Source: Linanthus parryae (Eukaryota; Streptophyta; Magnoliopsida; Ericales; Polemoniaceae). Taken from it: a DNA stretch of 64,000 nt. Location: NCBI GenBank assembly GCA_023055425.1, contig JALGPY010000010.1, positions 51,621,665-51,685,664 of the forward strand, read 5' to 3'. Position numbers and translations under genes: made by a program. Below are positions 1 through 12,062 of the stretch, one piece after another. The notes under the pieces are model-generated. The model saw only the letters and a program-made list of their open reading frames with translations. It did not search any database and was not told where the DNA came from. Position 1 is the stretch's first letter. The number at the start of each line of letters is the position of its first letter.

Positions 1-430
1 AATCTATTAAATAATTGCTCACTACAATAGTGAATACTATCAAAATAAATAGAACAAAAATTGTTCTTTATTGAAATAGTAAAACCATCCTTGTCCAAAC
101 AAGATATAGAAATAATGTTTCTTCTCATAGCAGGCAGAAAATAGCAATTATTTAACTCTAAAACTAATCCTGAACGCAGAGATAGCTCGTACACGCCTAC
201 GGCCAATGAAGCAACTCTTGCTCCATTCCCAACGCGCATGGCTTTCTCCTCTTAGCCAATCATCTACTTCTCTTTAGATCCTGCACATTTCTACAAATGT
301 GAGATCCACATCCAATATCGAATCCCCATGATGAAGATACAGTTAAGTTGAGATTTATAACAAAAATACCTGGTGGTAGTGGAATCACTATTCCAAGCTT
401 CTTATCTTCCATATATTTTGCGAAATTCCT
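1..430 (-). pseudogene. Copia-A protease / GAG-pre-integrase fragment
   Basis: Minus-strand translation gives the start of a copia pol: an aspartic-protease-like segment near 290-340 followed by the GAG-pre-integrase region toward position 1. At the protease active site the reading is D-I-G where the family has D-T-G, so the Asp is kept but the Thr is replaced. A TGA stop follows about 15 codons later, near 258. It is homologous to 10860-11290 in Copia-B. It cannot encode a working enzyme. Confidence 0.65.
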
Positions 431-1214
431 CCTCCAGTGTCCAGGCTAAGTGCAGTAGTGACACTCACCATTAGTCACACATTTGGCAATGCCACCAGCT
501 GGCTTAAAGGCAGGTTCCTTGGGTTTGGAAACTGTTTTGCCTTTTCCCTTGGAGGTAGAGGCAAACCTTTTCCCATTTCCTTTCTGTGCCATCATTATGG
601 ATTTTCCCTTACCCTTGTGATGCTTTGTTCAACTATCCTCAACATATTGAGTAAATCTGGCAGAGGTTTTACGATCTCATTCATGTTATAGTTCATGATG
701 AACTGTCCATAAATCTCAAGAAACGATTGCAAGATGAGATCAGTGGCCAACTCTTGACCCACCGGAAACCCTAGGCAGCCGAGACTCTCAATATTCTTAA
801 TCATTCGCAACATGTGCGGCCCCATCGGGTTTCCTTCTGATAGATGTTATTTGAACAATGACTTGGAAACTTCATCCCTCTCAACCCTAGCCTGCTCTTG
901 GAAGAGCTACTTGAAGTGTGCGATCATATCAACTATATTCATGCTCTCATGTTGCTTCTGAAGCTCAGAGGACATGGTGCAAAGCATTAGGCAGGCCGCA
1001 TCATTAGCGTCATCAACACGCTTTTGATACGCCTTTAGGGTCGCATGAGTATTGTTTTCTGGACCTTCAGGAACTTGCTCCTCTAGAGCGTAAAGATTCT
1101 TTCTTGCTTGAGAATGATTCTCAAGTTTCTGTAACAGTCTACAAAATTGGTTCCAGAGAGCTTGTCCTTCTCAAGGACAGAGCGTAGGGAGTGTGTTGAA
1201 CTCGATGAGTTGTT
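430..1214 (-). pseudogene. Copia-A gag (UBN2-type), degenerate
   Basis: This is the gag of Copia-A, whose family product is the capsid protein of the virus-like particle. The longest intact stretch (595-825, 76 codons) matches the Copia-B gag in the segment before the zinc knuckle. Elsewhere there are several frameshifts and stops, and the codon aligned with the Copia-B gag start reads ACG (about 1213) instead of ATG. No protein is expected. Confidence 0.7.
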
Positions 1215-2848
1215 TGCCGTCGGAATTATACAAAAGGAAATATGCAAGTTTTAGTATTGGTAAACGATTAACTATATTTAATAATGTCTAGATTATTAAA
1301 TACAGCTCCCACTATTCTTCTACGGATTAATAACACTCAAGATATTAATGCGAAAAATGTCATTATATTTTCTAGTGGGCCAAGATCCATATTTCACTTC
1401 CTTTCGAGCATGCTTTGGCAAGTCACCCAAAAGTTAGTTATTTATGTAGGAAGAATACCAATTGCATCCCATGCGGCTCTTGGTTCAATTGGGAAAATAA
1501 CTCCTTATTATCTAACCTATAGATAATCCCAATTGAGTGCCTCTAGACTTTTAATCCTTATTAAAATTACCTAGTTACGTCCAACCTCTTAATCCAACAA
1601 TTGCACATTACATGTGCCATTGCACCACATAATGATGAATCAAGTCGCCTTGCTTTGGTACACATGAACTTGATTAATCGATTTGTGATGAGTGTTTCAG
1701 TAACGAGAATGAAAACGTAATATTTTAGTTTTGAGGGATTTTTCTTTCTATTATTTACTTATTTTGTTGATCTATATCAACTGATCTATTTGTTTGAGTT
1801 GGGCAAAACTCCAAATAAAATATCCGGGTTGTTAAGTTATCTTATTATCAAATTGCATGCATCATCCATACACCATCAACAATAATAAGACAATAAAGTA
1901 AACATCCACAAAATAGAAATTAAGCGATATGGATATGTCCTCCTAGACTAAGATATTCCCAAGCAGTTGAGAATATCTATGAACCATAAAATAGCAAGTG
2001 AATCTCCATGTGCCTCCATATTTTGGTCCATCTTCCATAGCCTTGTGGAATGCTCCATGCTCTATGTTGTGGCGCCATTATTTCTTTGGGCTTCATTTCT
2101 TCAATCTTGGTATCTATTCTATTTAGTACTAGCTAGCATCTAAAATAAAGTAATAAATTTCACATGTTGAGAAAAATACACTAGTTCGCAGGCCGTCAAC
2201 CCTAATTAATTATTACATCAAATCGATCAGCTCGCAGACCGTAAACAAACCACAAAAATTAAACATTCACAACAAACCACATCTAAGGCCATATCCAATC
2301 ACCATACAAATTGCACATAAACAGTTAAGAACCAATTTTTAACGTGCTTATTCAATTTTAATTGATTTTAGGATTACTAGGATTAAAACGGTCCAAGAGG
2401 CCCAACCAAGAAAGTGGCTGAACCCCTTGGAGCCGCCTGGGCCGAGCCTAGGCTGGTCGGCCCAACCAGTGGGGTCGGCCGAAACGCCTAGGCCTTCGCC
2501 CTTGGTGGCTTGGGCGGAAAGGAAGGAGGGGCTGTCCCCCCTGGGAGCCAAACCTCATAGAAGTTGTTACCGAAACAACTTCTTCCTTGTTCCCCAAGTC
2601 CAAAATGTTTCCAAATTGAAAACTCCTTTCCAATTTGTTCCCAAACCATAGATTCAAGATCCTAAAATTTCTCAAACTTACTAATTCATATATCCCATGT
2701 AAAATTAGATCTTATTTGGTTGAATCCCATTCAACATGCATCTAATATGCTTATATGTCGTTTTAACGCAATAATTAACAATTATAGGTGAAAAACAACA
2801 AAATCGTAACACATAAACTATGTTATGCATCCCTGGATGTGATACCAA
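1215..2848 (-). other. Copia-A untranslated leader and PBS
   Basis: Non-coding leader between the 5' LTR and gag on the minus strand. It aligns with 12063-13298 (Copia-B) and 25166-26166 (Copia-E), including a GC-rich block at about 2395-2540. The primer binding site ends at 2847, one base from the LTR: on the minus strand it starts TGGTATCA, the beginning of the iMet-tRNA complement, and diverges after eight bases. Short ORFs here are incidental. Confidence 0.7.
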
Positions 2849-4254
2849 TGTAGGGCTTCGATCATAAATATGAAAAGGAATAGACAATAGTTAATCCGAT
2901 CAAAAACCTCCAAAGATCAGAGGAAGAGAATTCATAGCGATAGTAAGGGATTCATAACAAGTACCTTGTGGGTCTCCTGTGATTACTTCAAACACAAATA
3001 ATGTTGTGTCTCTACGGTTGATCCACACCTGGGATTAATATCTCGATCCTCCAAATCCTTTGTGCTAGCTAGGAACGGTGGAAGAGGAAGAAGAAATCAC
3101 AAAACGGAGGGAAGAAGAGGATTCGACCTCTTCTTGTGGCCGACGGGTAGGGGGCGGACCAAGGGGCGGTTGGCCTCTTGGTCTTGCTCTCTCTTCTTGC
3201 TTTCTCTCCTACTCAAGTAATGTTATAAGCATTAGTAATTAGGAAGCAAGCTAGGAGCATGATTTATATAGTCCAACAACTCATTGTTTACTATGTAAAA
3301 GCCCTTTCATAATCATACTCAAGTTCGGATTAGTCCCACTTGCATATTAGTTCTACTCAGTTAGCAAGTTGTTGCATTTTGATCCTTCTAATTAATTAAT
3401 CATATTAATTATTTCTCAAGTCTAGTACAATCCATATGGTGTGTGACCCCATAGGTTTCTATTTAGTTGGTAGTTACTATTTACTAACATGGAGTGGTGT
3501 CTAGCAACACATCCATTCCATCCAACTAAAAGAATAGTCATCCGACATACCTTGTGCAAGTATTGTCTCATCCATTTGTCTCTATATTCGGATTGGAAAT
3601 GAGACATAGTAGCGAAACTCGTATATCCAATCCATAGTTTTTCGATCTTGGGAAATAGCCTTATTCGTGCAAATAACATCAATATCCCATACTGATTTAT
3701 GTGAGTCTGGCCAGGCATTCTTTATGCACTATCCCTCGAGTGGTCTCGGATATTTTCTCCCCTTATGTGGGAGGGACAAATTCTGTATACATCACTACGA
3801 TCCATAAGCTTGCTTCATATTGTGTCCGATACGCGCCTTTGTGGCTACCCAGTCACGGTGTAGTGTTTGACGCTACCAAAACACAATACTCCACAACTAG
3901 ATGATCTAGTGACTTCAAGTCTAAGGATGACAATATTGTTGTCATCACAAAAAGCACTTGTGACTTTACAAAATCTTTATGTAGCCTTCTCAGAGATGGG
4001 TCAATCCAGTATGCCATTACCCCTAATGCATATCTATGTGCTGGATCGTGATATCTCTATATCAATCTAACCCCATACGATAGATGATTGTCCTGTTAAT
4101 CAGTATAATGAACTAGGGATATCTAACATAAACAACACAATTGTAAATCTAAGGACTTCATTATATTAAATATTTCCATAAATAATAAAATGAATATTCT
4201 AGCCAATTATTGTTCATACTAAACTAGTATTCCTCCAGGGCATCTATTCCAACA
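2849..4254 (-). repeat. Copia-A 5' LTR (1,406 bp)
   Basis: On the minus strand the LTR opens TGTTGGAATAG and closes CCCTACA, giving the TG...CA termini of a copia LTR. The inner edge is set by the PBS at 2847 and the outer edge by the junction with Sire-1 at 4255. It is homologous throughout to the LTRs at 6875-8293, 13299-14667 and 26167-27705. Confidence 0.85.
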
Positions 4255-6588
4255 CATTTATTGTTGAGTGTTATCTCTGTAGATAATTACATGGCACCGG
4301 TTTTGAACTATTTAAACATATATTTTGAAATATTAAATAACTTTTAATCTCTCATCCGTTATAGAAACTTTTTAAGACTCAAATAAATATCCTCTATTCA
4401 AGAGTTTGAAAGTTTCCGTATCCTTCTTTTACTCCAAATCTTCAAAAAAAATATTCTCTCTCCTCTCTCTCTCTCTCTAAACCCTAACCCCGAATGGACT
4501 CACGAAGGTCACAAAGAATTCTTCAAAACAAGTTGGTAGAAAACATAAGCAAGAAGATTCAAGGGTAGAAGAGAAAAGCTAACCCCGAAGAAGAGATCGA
4601 GGTCGTTATTTCCACATTTGAGAAAGTTAGCATGCCAAAGCAATCTCCTCCTCCGAATAAGAACAGTAAGAAGGATAAAGATGTGCAAAAAGCTAGCTCC
4701 AGCAAGGGAAATCAGATCAGAAAGCTAAATCTGGCAGAGAAAAGGGTGATTAGAAGGATAGTCCAAGTAAAGTGAAGAAAGATCAGAAAGTTAGTAAAGG
4801 AAAGGATGCTTAGAAATCAGACTCATGCAAGACCAAAGAAGAGAAGAAATCTAGTTCTGGTAAGACTTCTCTATTAAAGCATTTTCTTATAAACTTTAAA
4901 TCTCAAGGGCTATGGTTAGATGGATATGCATCAACTCCTATAGCATACTGCAGCCTGATTTTCACAAGCCTGATTGATAAAATGTATTTAGAGTTCATAA
5001 GAAGATTGAAAGAGACTTCTGTTTGGAAAATATTTAATCCTACTCAGAAGGCATGCCCTAGTTTGACTAAACTATTTTATCTTAACCTTCAACAAGTTCC
5101 TGGTAAAGATTTAATATTGTTTTCTGAGGTTGCTTGAATAGATATTCAGTTGGATCATGGTGTGTTTGCTAAAAGGTTTGGTTGTCCTGAAATGTATGAT
5201 GTTGACGATTATCTTAGTAAGAAGGAGGCAATTAAGTTGGAAAAAATTGATTTCGTTTTACCTAATGCAACCTCAACCTCAAAATAGTTAACACATTCAG
5301 TTTTAACCATTCATGCAAAATTATTTTCAAAATTTTGATGAGGTGTGTGGTGCCTTAGGAGAATTCAAACGAATTGTTGACACATAGGGTACTATACTTG
5401 ATGTATCTGATTATGTGTGGTTTTGAGATAGATTTGTCTAGCATTGTGATGGAGCACATGCTATATTACAGTACCAAAAAAAGAAACCATGCTTTGCCCT
5501 ATGCCAACCTCCTACCTCTGTTCTTCTAACATTTTGACATTCCTATTGATAAAGAAGAGAAAGTTTCTTCTGGTTTTGGAATGATCAATGAATCCTCTTT
5601 TCAATGGATTGGTATTCTGGATACCACTAAGGGAGATGATAAATTATATTCAAACCTTTCTCCTAGTGAGCTTAAAACCAAGCCAAGAGCCTTAAACAAT
5701 CCTATAGCTTCATAATATACCTCTCAAGATCAGTCTCATGTGCTTGAGAAGTTAGATTTTATTGCGAATGAGCTGGATGAACTGATGCAGGGTCAATTTG
5801 AGTTAAGTACTAAGTTCATAAAAATGCCGTACCTGGTTTCCTCCTTGAATGACAAAGTTTCTCAAATTTTTAGTAGTTTGAACTTGGTGGATGTGCAAGA
5901 AGAGATTGCACATGTTCAAAAAGGTTTAAAGAATTCAAATTCTACTAGGGAGATCTTGATGAGTATTCACCTGAAGAAACAGTTGAGGAAACTAAAAAAG
6001 AAGCTAGCATTGATTCAGGATTACCAATTGGGGATGTACTTAAGCTAAAGAAGCAGAAAAAGAAAGCAAGTCCTGAGACAGTTACTTCTGCTGAGTTGTT
6101 TGAGGATTCTGATGAAGGTACTGAGGTGGTGGCTGAAGAACAAAAAAAAGTTGAGGATGAGGAAGAGGAAGTGGAAGACAAAGAAAAAGAATATACTAGG
6201 AAGGTGATGAAGAGAATGCTGAAGAATTTGATACTGGAGAAGATGACAAGAATTCAAACCCTTGAACTCCTGCATTTCTTTCTAAATTTTCAAAGCCTTG
6301 AAAATTTTCTGTCTTCTTTTCAAACTCTAAATTTTCTCTAAGTTTTTTTTAAACAAATGTATTATGATCCAACATTTTTCTCACTCTTATGATGAAAGTC
6401 AAAAAGGGAGAGAAATTAGATGATGTGGATGTCGAGATGTGTTTGGTTTGGATGTTTTGATATTAGTATTACTGTTTGGTGCTTGATTTGATGACTGTTT
6501 CTGCTATGTTGCTAATGACTATGAATTTCAGCGCAGATATACAGTCTAAACAAGAATATTCGGTTTTGTCTTTCATCAAGGGGGAGAT
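4255..6588 (+). mobile_element. Sire-1 internal region: Sirevirus-like copia, 3' part
   Basis: 3' end of the internal region of a plus-strand Sirevirus-like copia element: a short spacer with a CT microsatellite (about 4457-4479), a third ORF (4494-6341), a non-coding tail, and a polypurine tract at 6577-6588 directly before an LTR opening TGTTATTTC at 6589. The same arrangement and the same third-ORF start (Met-Asp-Ser-Arg-Arg) recur in Sire-2. Pol and the 5' LTR are missing, replaced on the left by Copia-A. Confidence 0.75.
4494..6341 (+). pseudogene. Sire-1 third ORF (env-like position), degenerate
   Basis: Remains of the extra ORF that Sirevirus-type copia elements carry between pol and the 3' LTR; its function in the family is unknown and it has been called env-like. 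It starts with ATG at 4494 and is stopped after about 24 codons. Later open pieces include 5740-6048 (helical, leucine-rich, coiled-coil-like) and 6096-6341, with a run of Glu/Lys/Asp and a hydrophobic end. Several frameshifts separate them. The Ser/Lys-rich N-terminal part and acidic C-terminal part match the pieces in Sire-2 at 42587-43768 and 33154-33817. No conserved enzyme motif is visible. Confidence 0.6.
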
Positions 6589-6874
6589 TGTTATTTCAAT
6601 CCCTTTGAACTAAGGACAAGAATGAACTGAGAGGGAATTTGATAATTGTATATCCTGGATTTAACTTATGCCTACTTGTGTGATGAATGAAAAATTCATT
6701 TTGTCAAATATTAGGGTTTAATCTCTATACTTGCTTATCTCTTTTTGCAGGAAATTGCTTAATTGTCTTAATGAAGGATCACCAAACAGATACTAAGTTT
6801 ATCTAATATATGCTCACATTATGTATATGCTTTATTGTTAGATAGATTTTGTCCGAACTTTGTTTCGCGGGAAA
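6589..6874 (+). repeat. Sire-1 3' LTR, left segment
   Basis: First 286 bp of the Sire-1 3' LTR, beginning right after the polypurine tract. It is interrupted at 6874 by Copia-B; positions 6870-6874 (GGAAA) are one copy of that insertion's target duplication, and the LTR resumes at 14673. Confidence 0.75.
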
Positions 6875-8293
6875 TGTTGGGTTTTGACGTAGGTAACGCT
6901 TCGGAATAACAAAAATTTATATTCTACTCAAATCCCACCAAGGATCACAGGAAGAGACATCATAACATGATAAGGGACATAGTAGTTGTGTACCTTTTGG
7001 TTTGGGAGATCACACGAAGAATATTTTCCTCGTCTCTACGGTTGATCCACATCTAGAGGTGAGATCTAGATTCTTCCTTATCAAGTGCTAGCTTGGACTG
7101 GAGGAAGAGGGAAGAAGGAATCAAGCAACCAAAGGATGAAGAGAGGGTTCGGCCCTCTCTTTGAGCTGACGGGAAGGGGCGGACGGGCTAGTGGCGGCTT
7201 TGTCTTGCTCTCTCTTTTGATCTCTCCCACTCTCCTTTGTTATGTCTAATAACATCAGTGGGAAGGAAGCTAGAGTCTCTTTTAAATAGTCCAACAACTC
7301 CTTGTTAACTACATAAAGGTCCCTCCTAGTTCTAAATGAACTTGGATTAGCCCTTTCCTTGCATATTAGTCCTACTAAGTTTGCAAGGTGTTGAAAATTG
7401 ATCCTTCTCATTAATTAATCATATTATTTATCCCAAATCGAGTTCTACTCTATTTGGCGTGTGACCCCATAGGTTTCTACTTAGTTGGTAGTAACCTATT
7501 ACTAACATGGAGCGGTGTATAGGAACACATCCATGCCACCCAACTAATAGAAATAAGTCAGTGATCCCGACAAACCTTTGTGCTCAATATCTCATATTGC
7601 ACTATCCCTCTGTCTCCATATCCGGATTGGACACGAGACATAAATAGTCAAACTCGTATATCCAATCCATAGTTCCTCGATCCTGGGAATATGCTTATGC
7701 AAGAAGATAACATCAATATCTCCATATTGAGTTATCTGAGTATGGCCAGACATTCAATAAGACTCATACCTCGAGTGGTCGTGGATATTTACTCCCATTG
7801 TGTGGGTGGGAAAAATCCTCTCTACATCACTACGATCTCTAAGCTTGCTTCCTCTCATGCCTGATAGCTATCTTTATGATTACCCAGTTACGGTGTAACG
7901 TTTGATAACATCAAAGCACGATATTTCACAACTAGGGTATCTAGTGACTTCAAGTCTAACGATTGCAATTATTTTAGCACTACGAGAAGCGATTGTGACT
8001 TTAACATAATCTTGTGAATCCTTCTCGTTGTGGGTCAATCCAGTATGCCATTACTCCTAATGCATACCCATGTGTTATACTTGATAACCCCATATCAATC
8101 TACAAACATACTAGTCTATATTTGATCATCCTATTAATCAATATAATGGACTAGGGATATTTAAGATAAACAACATATTGTATCTAATGACTTCATTATA
8201 TTAAATATCACAATATATAATAAATGAATATTCTAGCCGATAAACATTTGTTCATACTAAATATAGATTGCATCTAGGGCACCTATTCCAACA
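6875..8293 (-). repeat. Copia-B 3' LTR (1,419 bp)
   Basis: On the minus strand it opens TGTTGGAATAGG at 8293, directly after a purine-rich tract (8294-8306, AAGTGGGAGAC), and closes CCCAACA at 6875. The right LTR matches it from about 6937 onward. Small ORFs inside are incidental. Confidence 0.9.
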
Positions 8294-8309
8294 GTCTCCC
8301 ACTTGCACT

Positions 8310-9000
8310 AGAGCCAATCTGGTGCATCTCGTCTGCCTGTAGATCTGGCGTGCCCTGCATGCTTTCGTTGCGCAAGAGGTTTTGTGAGCGGATCTGAAAG
8401 ATTGTCATCCGTTGGAATCTTGCACATCTTCACATATCCTTTATCGATGATGTCACAAATAAGATGGAATCTCCTAAGTACATGCTTTGATTTCTGGCGT
8501 GATCTTGGTTCCTTGGCTTGTGTGATCGCTCCGAAGTTATCACATTATAACTATATGGGATCCACGATGCTAGGGACCACACCAAGCTCAGTGATAAACT
8601 TCTTTATACAAAATGCCTCTTTTTCTGCTTCCGCAGCAGCAATGTACTCAGCTTCTGTTGTTGAATCATCAACTGTCCCTTGCTTGGAACTCTTCCAGCT
8701 CACAGCTCCTCCATTCAGGCAAAACACGCAACCAGACTGCGATCTGTAGTCATCTTTGTCGGTTTCAAAACTGGAATTAGTGTAACCAATTACACTTAGC
8801 TCTTCCTTACCTCCAAATATCAAGAAGTCATCCTTAGTTCTTCTCAAGTACTTTAGGATGTTCTTGACAGCAATCCAGTGACTCTCACCCGGATTGGACT
8901 GATATCTGCTCACCATACTCAACGTGTATGATACGTGTGGTCTAGTCACCATACTCAACGTGTATGATACGTGTGGTCTAGTACAAAACATGGCGTACAT
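8310..9000 (-). pseudogene. Copia-B RNase H domain and pol C-terminus
   Basis: C-terminal pol segment; in the family RNase H degrades the RNA strand of the RNA:DNA hybrid. Open from 9000 to 8551, with the end of the reverse-transcriptase connection (Arg-Tyr-Gln-Ser-Asn-Pro) and RNase H landmarks such as Ser-Thr-Thr-Glu-Ala-Glu-Tyr. The Asp expected in the first RNase H motif (Gly-Tyr-Thr-Asp) reads Asn. A 36-bp tandem duplication (8911-8946, 8947-8982) repeats 12 residues in frame. A stop near 8551 precedes the last block, which continues to the polypurine tract. Confidence 0.8.
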
Positions 9001-9823
9001 GATGGATCCTATGGCCTAAGAATAGGGTCCTTCACTGCAAAACACTTTCCTAGCCAATCTTTAACAGATTGCAAAGTAGTAATGTCGTTTCCAATGATTA
9101 GTATGTCATCCACATACAAGACCAGAAATACTACAGATCTCCCACTAACCTTCTTTTAAACACAAAGATCATCTTCGTTCTTGATGAAGCCAAACTCTTT
9201 GACTGCGGCATCAAAACATCGATTCCAGCTCCTAGAAGCTTGCTTTAATCCATAAATGGATCTTTTCAGCTTACATACTTTATTGGTATTCTCCGGATCC
9301 TCAAAACCCTCTGGTTGTGTCATGTACACATCCTCGAGGATGTTCCCATAAAGGAACGCTGTTTTGACATTCATTTGCCAAATCTTGTAGTCGTAGTATG
9401 CAGCAATAGCAAGTAGGATTCGAATTGATTTAGTCATGGCGACTGGTGAAAAGGTCTCATCATAATCAATACCATTAATCTGTTTATACCCTTTGGCTAC
9501 CAATCTCCTCTTATACGCAACTACTTTGCTATCCATGTCGGTTTTCTTCTTGAAACCCATTTGCACCCTATGGGCCGAGCCCCTTCAGGTGGTTCCACCA
9601 AAGTCCATACTTTGTTGGTGTACATGGAATCCATTTCGGATCTCATGGCTTCTAGCCACTTCTTGGAGTCTGGGCCTTTCATGGCCACTCCGTAGGTTGC
9701 AGGCTCATCATCCATGAGTGGTACGTCATCGAGCTCAGTCATGAGAAGTTCGTACCTCTCTGGCTCATGACACACCCTTCCTGACCTACGGAGTTCTTGT
9801 GTTACATGAACAGGTTCCTCCAC
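9001..9823 (-). pseudogene. Copia-B reverse transcriptase, frameshifted and internally deleted
   Basis: RT region in two overlapping frames (9823-9521 and 9566-9156) followed by a third piece. The N-terminal piece has the Glu-Pro-Pro-Glu-Gly and Gly-Cys-Lys-Trp-Val signature before the RT core. The core has Phe-Ser-Pro-Val-Ala and Tyr-Gly-Leu-Lys-Gln-Ala-Ser, but the motif-A catalytic Asp reads Asn (Met-Asn-Val-Lys-Thr-Ala-Phe). After a stop at 9156 the Tyr-Val-Asp-Asp motif is intact near 9110. Around 9010-9020 the sequence jumps to the region just before RNase H, so the RT thumb/connection segment is deleted. Confidence 0.8.
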
Positions 9824-9892
9824 AACAACTTGCGGTTCCTACTCATATTCCATCATCGGTTCAGTGATTTGTGGTTCTTGAATTTCTTCAAG

Positions 9893-10690
9893 TTATACAG
9901 CCCTCCCACTTGCTTCCTTATAGACAAACTCTCTTTCTAGAAACACGCCGGTCCGAGCTACAAACACTTTCTTCTCCGTGGGATTGTAGAAATAATATCC
10001 TTTCGTCTCCTTAGGATATCCCACAAATTTACACTTATCCGCTTTAGCCCCGAGCTTGTCTGTTTGTAAACACTTTACATAGACATCGTAGCCCCAAATC
10101 CTCATAAACGACACTATGGGATGCTTCCCAGTCCATATCTCATATGGTGTCTTCATGACTGATTTAGATGGAACACTGTTAATGGTAAAAGCTGCCGTCA
10201 TTAGAGCATATCCCCAAAATGATATCAGAAGATCCATTTGAGACATCATAGATTGCACCATATCTAGTAGCAGGCGATTCCTCCTATCAGATACGCCATT
10301 CCATTGTGGCATTCCGGGTGGAGTGGGATGGGATACTATCCCACACTCTCTAAGATACTCATCAAACTCTTGGCTTAAGTATTCTCCTCCACGATCCGAT
10401 CGTACAGCCTTAATACTTTTACCAAGTTGCTTCTCTACTTCATTCTTGAATTCTTTGAACAATTCAAAGGGTTCGGATTTGGCCTTCATAAGGTATACAA
10501 ATCCATATCTACTGAAATCATCAGTAAATGTGATGAAGCAGGTGTAACCAGCTCTGGCCGGCGTGAGGAACTGTCCACATACATCAGTATGTATGAGTGC
10601 CAATAACTAACTAGTCCTCTCACCTTTCTTATTGAAAGGGGACTTTGTCAATTTTTTCCAATAAAACAGATTCGCATGTCTCATATGATT
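9893..10690 (-). pseudogene. Copia-B integrase
   Basis: Integrase catalytic core, open over 10603-9893 (236 codons). In the family this enzyme inserts the cDNA into the host genome. The first Asp (His-Thr-Asp-Val-Cys-Gly) and second Asp (Arg-Ser-Asp-Arg-Gly-Gly-Glu-Tyr) of the D-D-E triad are present. The Glu expected in Val-Ser-Glu-Arg-Arg-Asn-Arg reads Asp (Val-Ser-Asp-Arg-Arg). The downstream Gly-Tyr-Pro-Lys segment typical of copia integrases is intact. Upstream, 10604-10690 is out of frame with the GAG-pre-integrase piece. This is the best preserved domain of Copia-B, but probably inactive. Confidence 0.82.
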
Positions 10691-11290
10691 CTAATCAAAT
10701 GAGTCTATAAGTCCATCCTTATGGAGTCTAGATATGCGTTTCTCATTTATATGGCCTAAATGACAGTTCCATAGATATGTAGGATTTAAATCGTTAGTTT
10801 TAATCCTTTTAGTATTTATGTTATAGATTAAACTATTTAGCTCAAGGATATACAATCCATTAGACCAATGCGCACTACAATAGTGCATACTATCAAAATA
10901 AATGGAGCAACACTTGTACTTTATTGAAATAGAAAAACCCTTCTCATCCAAACACGAAATGGAAATAATGTTTCTTCTCATAGCAGGCACATAAAAGTAA
11001 TTGTCTAACTCTAATATAAGTCGAGAAGGCAAAGATAGCTCATGAACGCCTACAGCTAATGCAGCAACTCTTGCCCCATTCCCGACGCGCAGATCTATCT
11101 CCCCTTTAGCAAATCTTCTACTTCTTTTCAAATCATGCACATTTCGACAAATGTGAGAACGAAATCCAGTATACAATACCCAATATGAAGAAATAGAAAG
11201 ATTGAAGTCTATAACATAAATACCTGGTGGTGGTGGAATCACTATTCCAAGCTTCTTATCCTCCAGATATTTAGGACAATTCCTCCTCTA
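10691..11290 (-). pseudogene. Copia-B protease and GAG-pre-integrase
   Basis: Open over 11242-10691 (183 codons). The aspartic protease segment reads Tyr-Thr-Gly where the family has Asp-Thr-Gly, so the catalytic Asp is lost. It is followed by the GAG-pre-integrase domain with Trp-Asn-Cys-His-Leu-Gly-His-Ile-Asn. The same region in the + orientation is at 21836-22150 (Copia-D). A TAG stop at about 11292-11294 separates it from the gag zinc-knuckle piece. Confidence 0.8.
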
Positions 11291-12062
11291 GTGACCCGGC
11301 TGGTCGAAGTAGTGACATTCACCTTTAGCCACGACTCCACTAAGCTTTAGGGCTTCCTTGGATTTCGCAACTTTCTTGCGTTTTCCTTTGGAAGTAGAGG
11401 CAACTCCTTTGCCTTTCTTCTTATGCACCATCATTATGGCCTTGCCCTTGCCTTTGTTGACGCTCTGTTCAGATGTCTTCAAGCATGTTCAACAAGTCTG
11501 GCAGAGTCTTACTGATCTCGTTCATATTAAAGTTCATCATGAACTTATTATAACTGTCAGGCAACGATTGCAAGACAAGATCAGTTGTCAAATCTTGGCC
11601 AAGTGGGAATCCCAGTCTCCCAAGTTTCTCAATGTACCCAATCATTCGGAGTACATGAGGCCTTACTGGATTCCCTTCTGCAAGACTACTCTTGAACAAT
11701 GCTTTAGACACCTCATAGAGCTCATGCCTTGCTTGTTCCTGAAATGATTGTTTCAAGTGTATGATCATATCATAGGCCTCCATATTCTCGTGCTGCTTCT
11801 GAAGCTCAGCATTCATGATGCAAAGCATGAGGCAAGTCACGTCATTAGAATCATCAACATGTTTCTGACGTTCCCTTACTTCCGCTAGAACAGACTCATC
11901 TTGTGGTGGTTCTGGAATTGGAGTGTCCAAGACGTACAACTTCTTTTCTTGCTTAAGGACAATCCTTAAGTTTCTGTACCAGTCAAGAAAATTTGTTCCA
12001 CATAGTTTATCCTTCTGAAGGACAGATCGTAGGGATGAAGTCGATGCGTTGTTGTTTGCCAT
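11288..12062 (-). pseudogene. Copia-B gag (UBN2-type)
   Basis: Gag region with two open pieces. 12062-11469 (197 codons from the Met-Ala-Asn start; ten codons upstream are also open) carries the UBN2-type capsid domain, with Trp-Tyr-Arg-Asn-Leu-Arg near residue 28. A frameshift leads to 11482-11288, a Lys-rich linker and the zinc knuckle. The knuckle is broken: the second Cys of CCHC reads Phe, and the codon after the His is TAG. I chose the Met-Ala-Asn start because the equivalent gag of Copia-A aligns from there. Confidence 0.8.

Larger units (their letters stand above)
1..4254 (-). mobile_element. Copia-A: Ty1-copia retrotransposon, right-hand (5') part only
   Basis: This is the 5' portion of a minus-strand Ty1-copia element that runs off the left edge. 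Read on the minus strand it has a 5' LTR (2849-4254), a tRNA-iMet-like primer binding site, about 1.6 kb of untranslated leader, a wrecked gag (about 430-1214), and the protease and GAG-pre-integrase region (1-430). It is clearly homologous to Copia-B: the gag C-terminal half at 595-825 aligns residue by residue with the Copia-B gag. It abuts Sire-1 internal sequence at 4255, so it is probably nested in that element. Its other LTR and target duplication lie outside the window. Confidence 0.85.

Noticed and set aside
7121..7411. 96-codon minus-strand frame, with a relative at 13551-13784
   Set aside because: It lies within copia LTR sequence in both places; it is not a gene.
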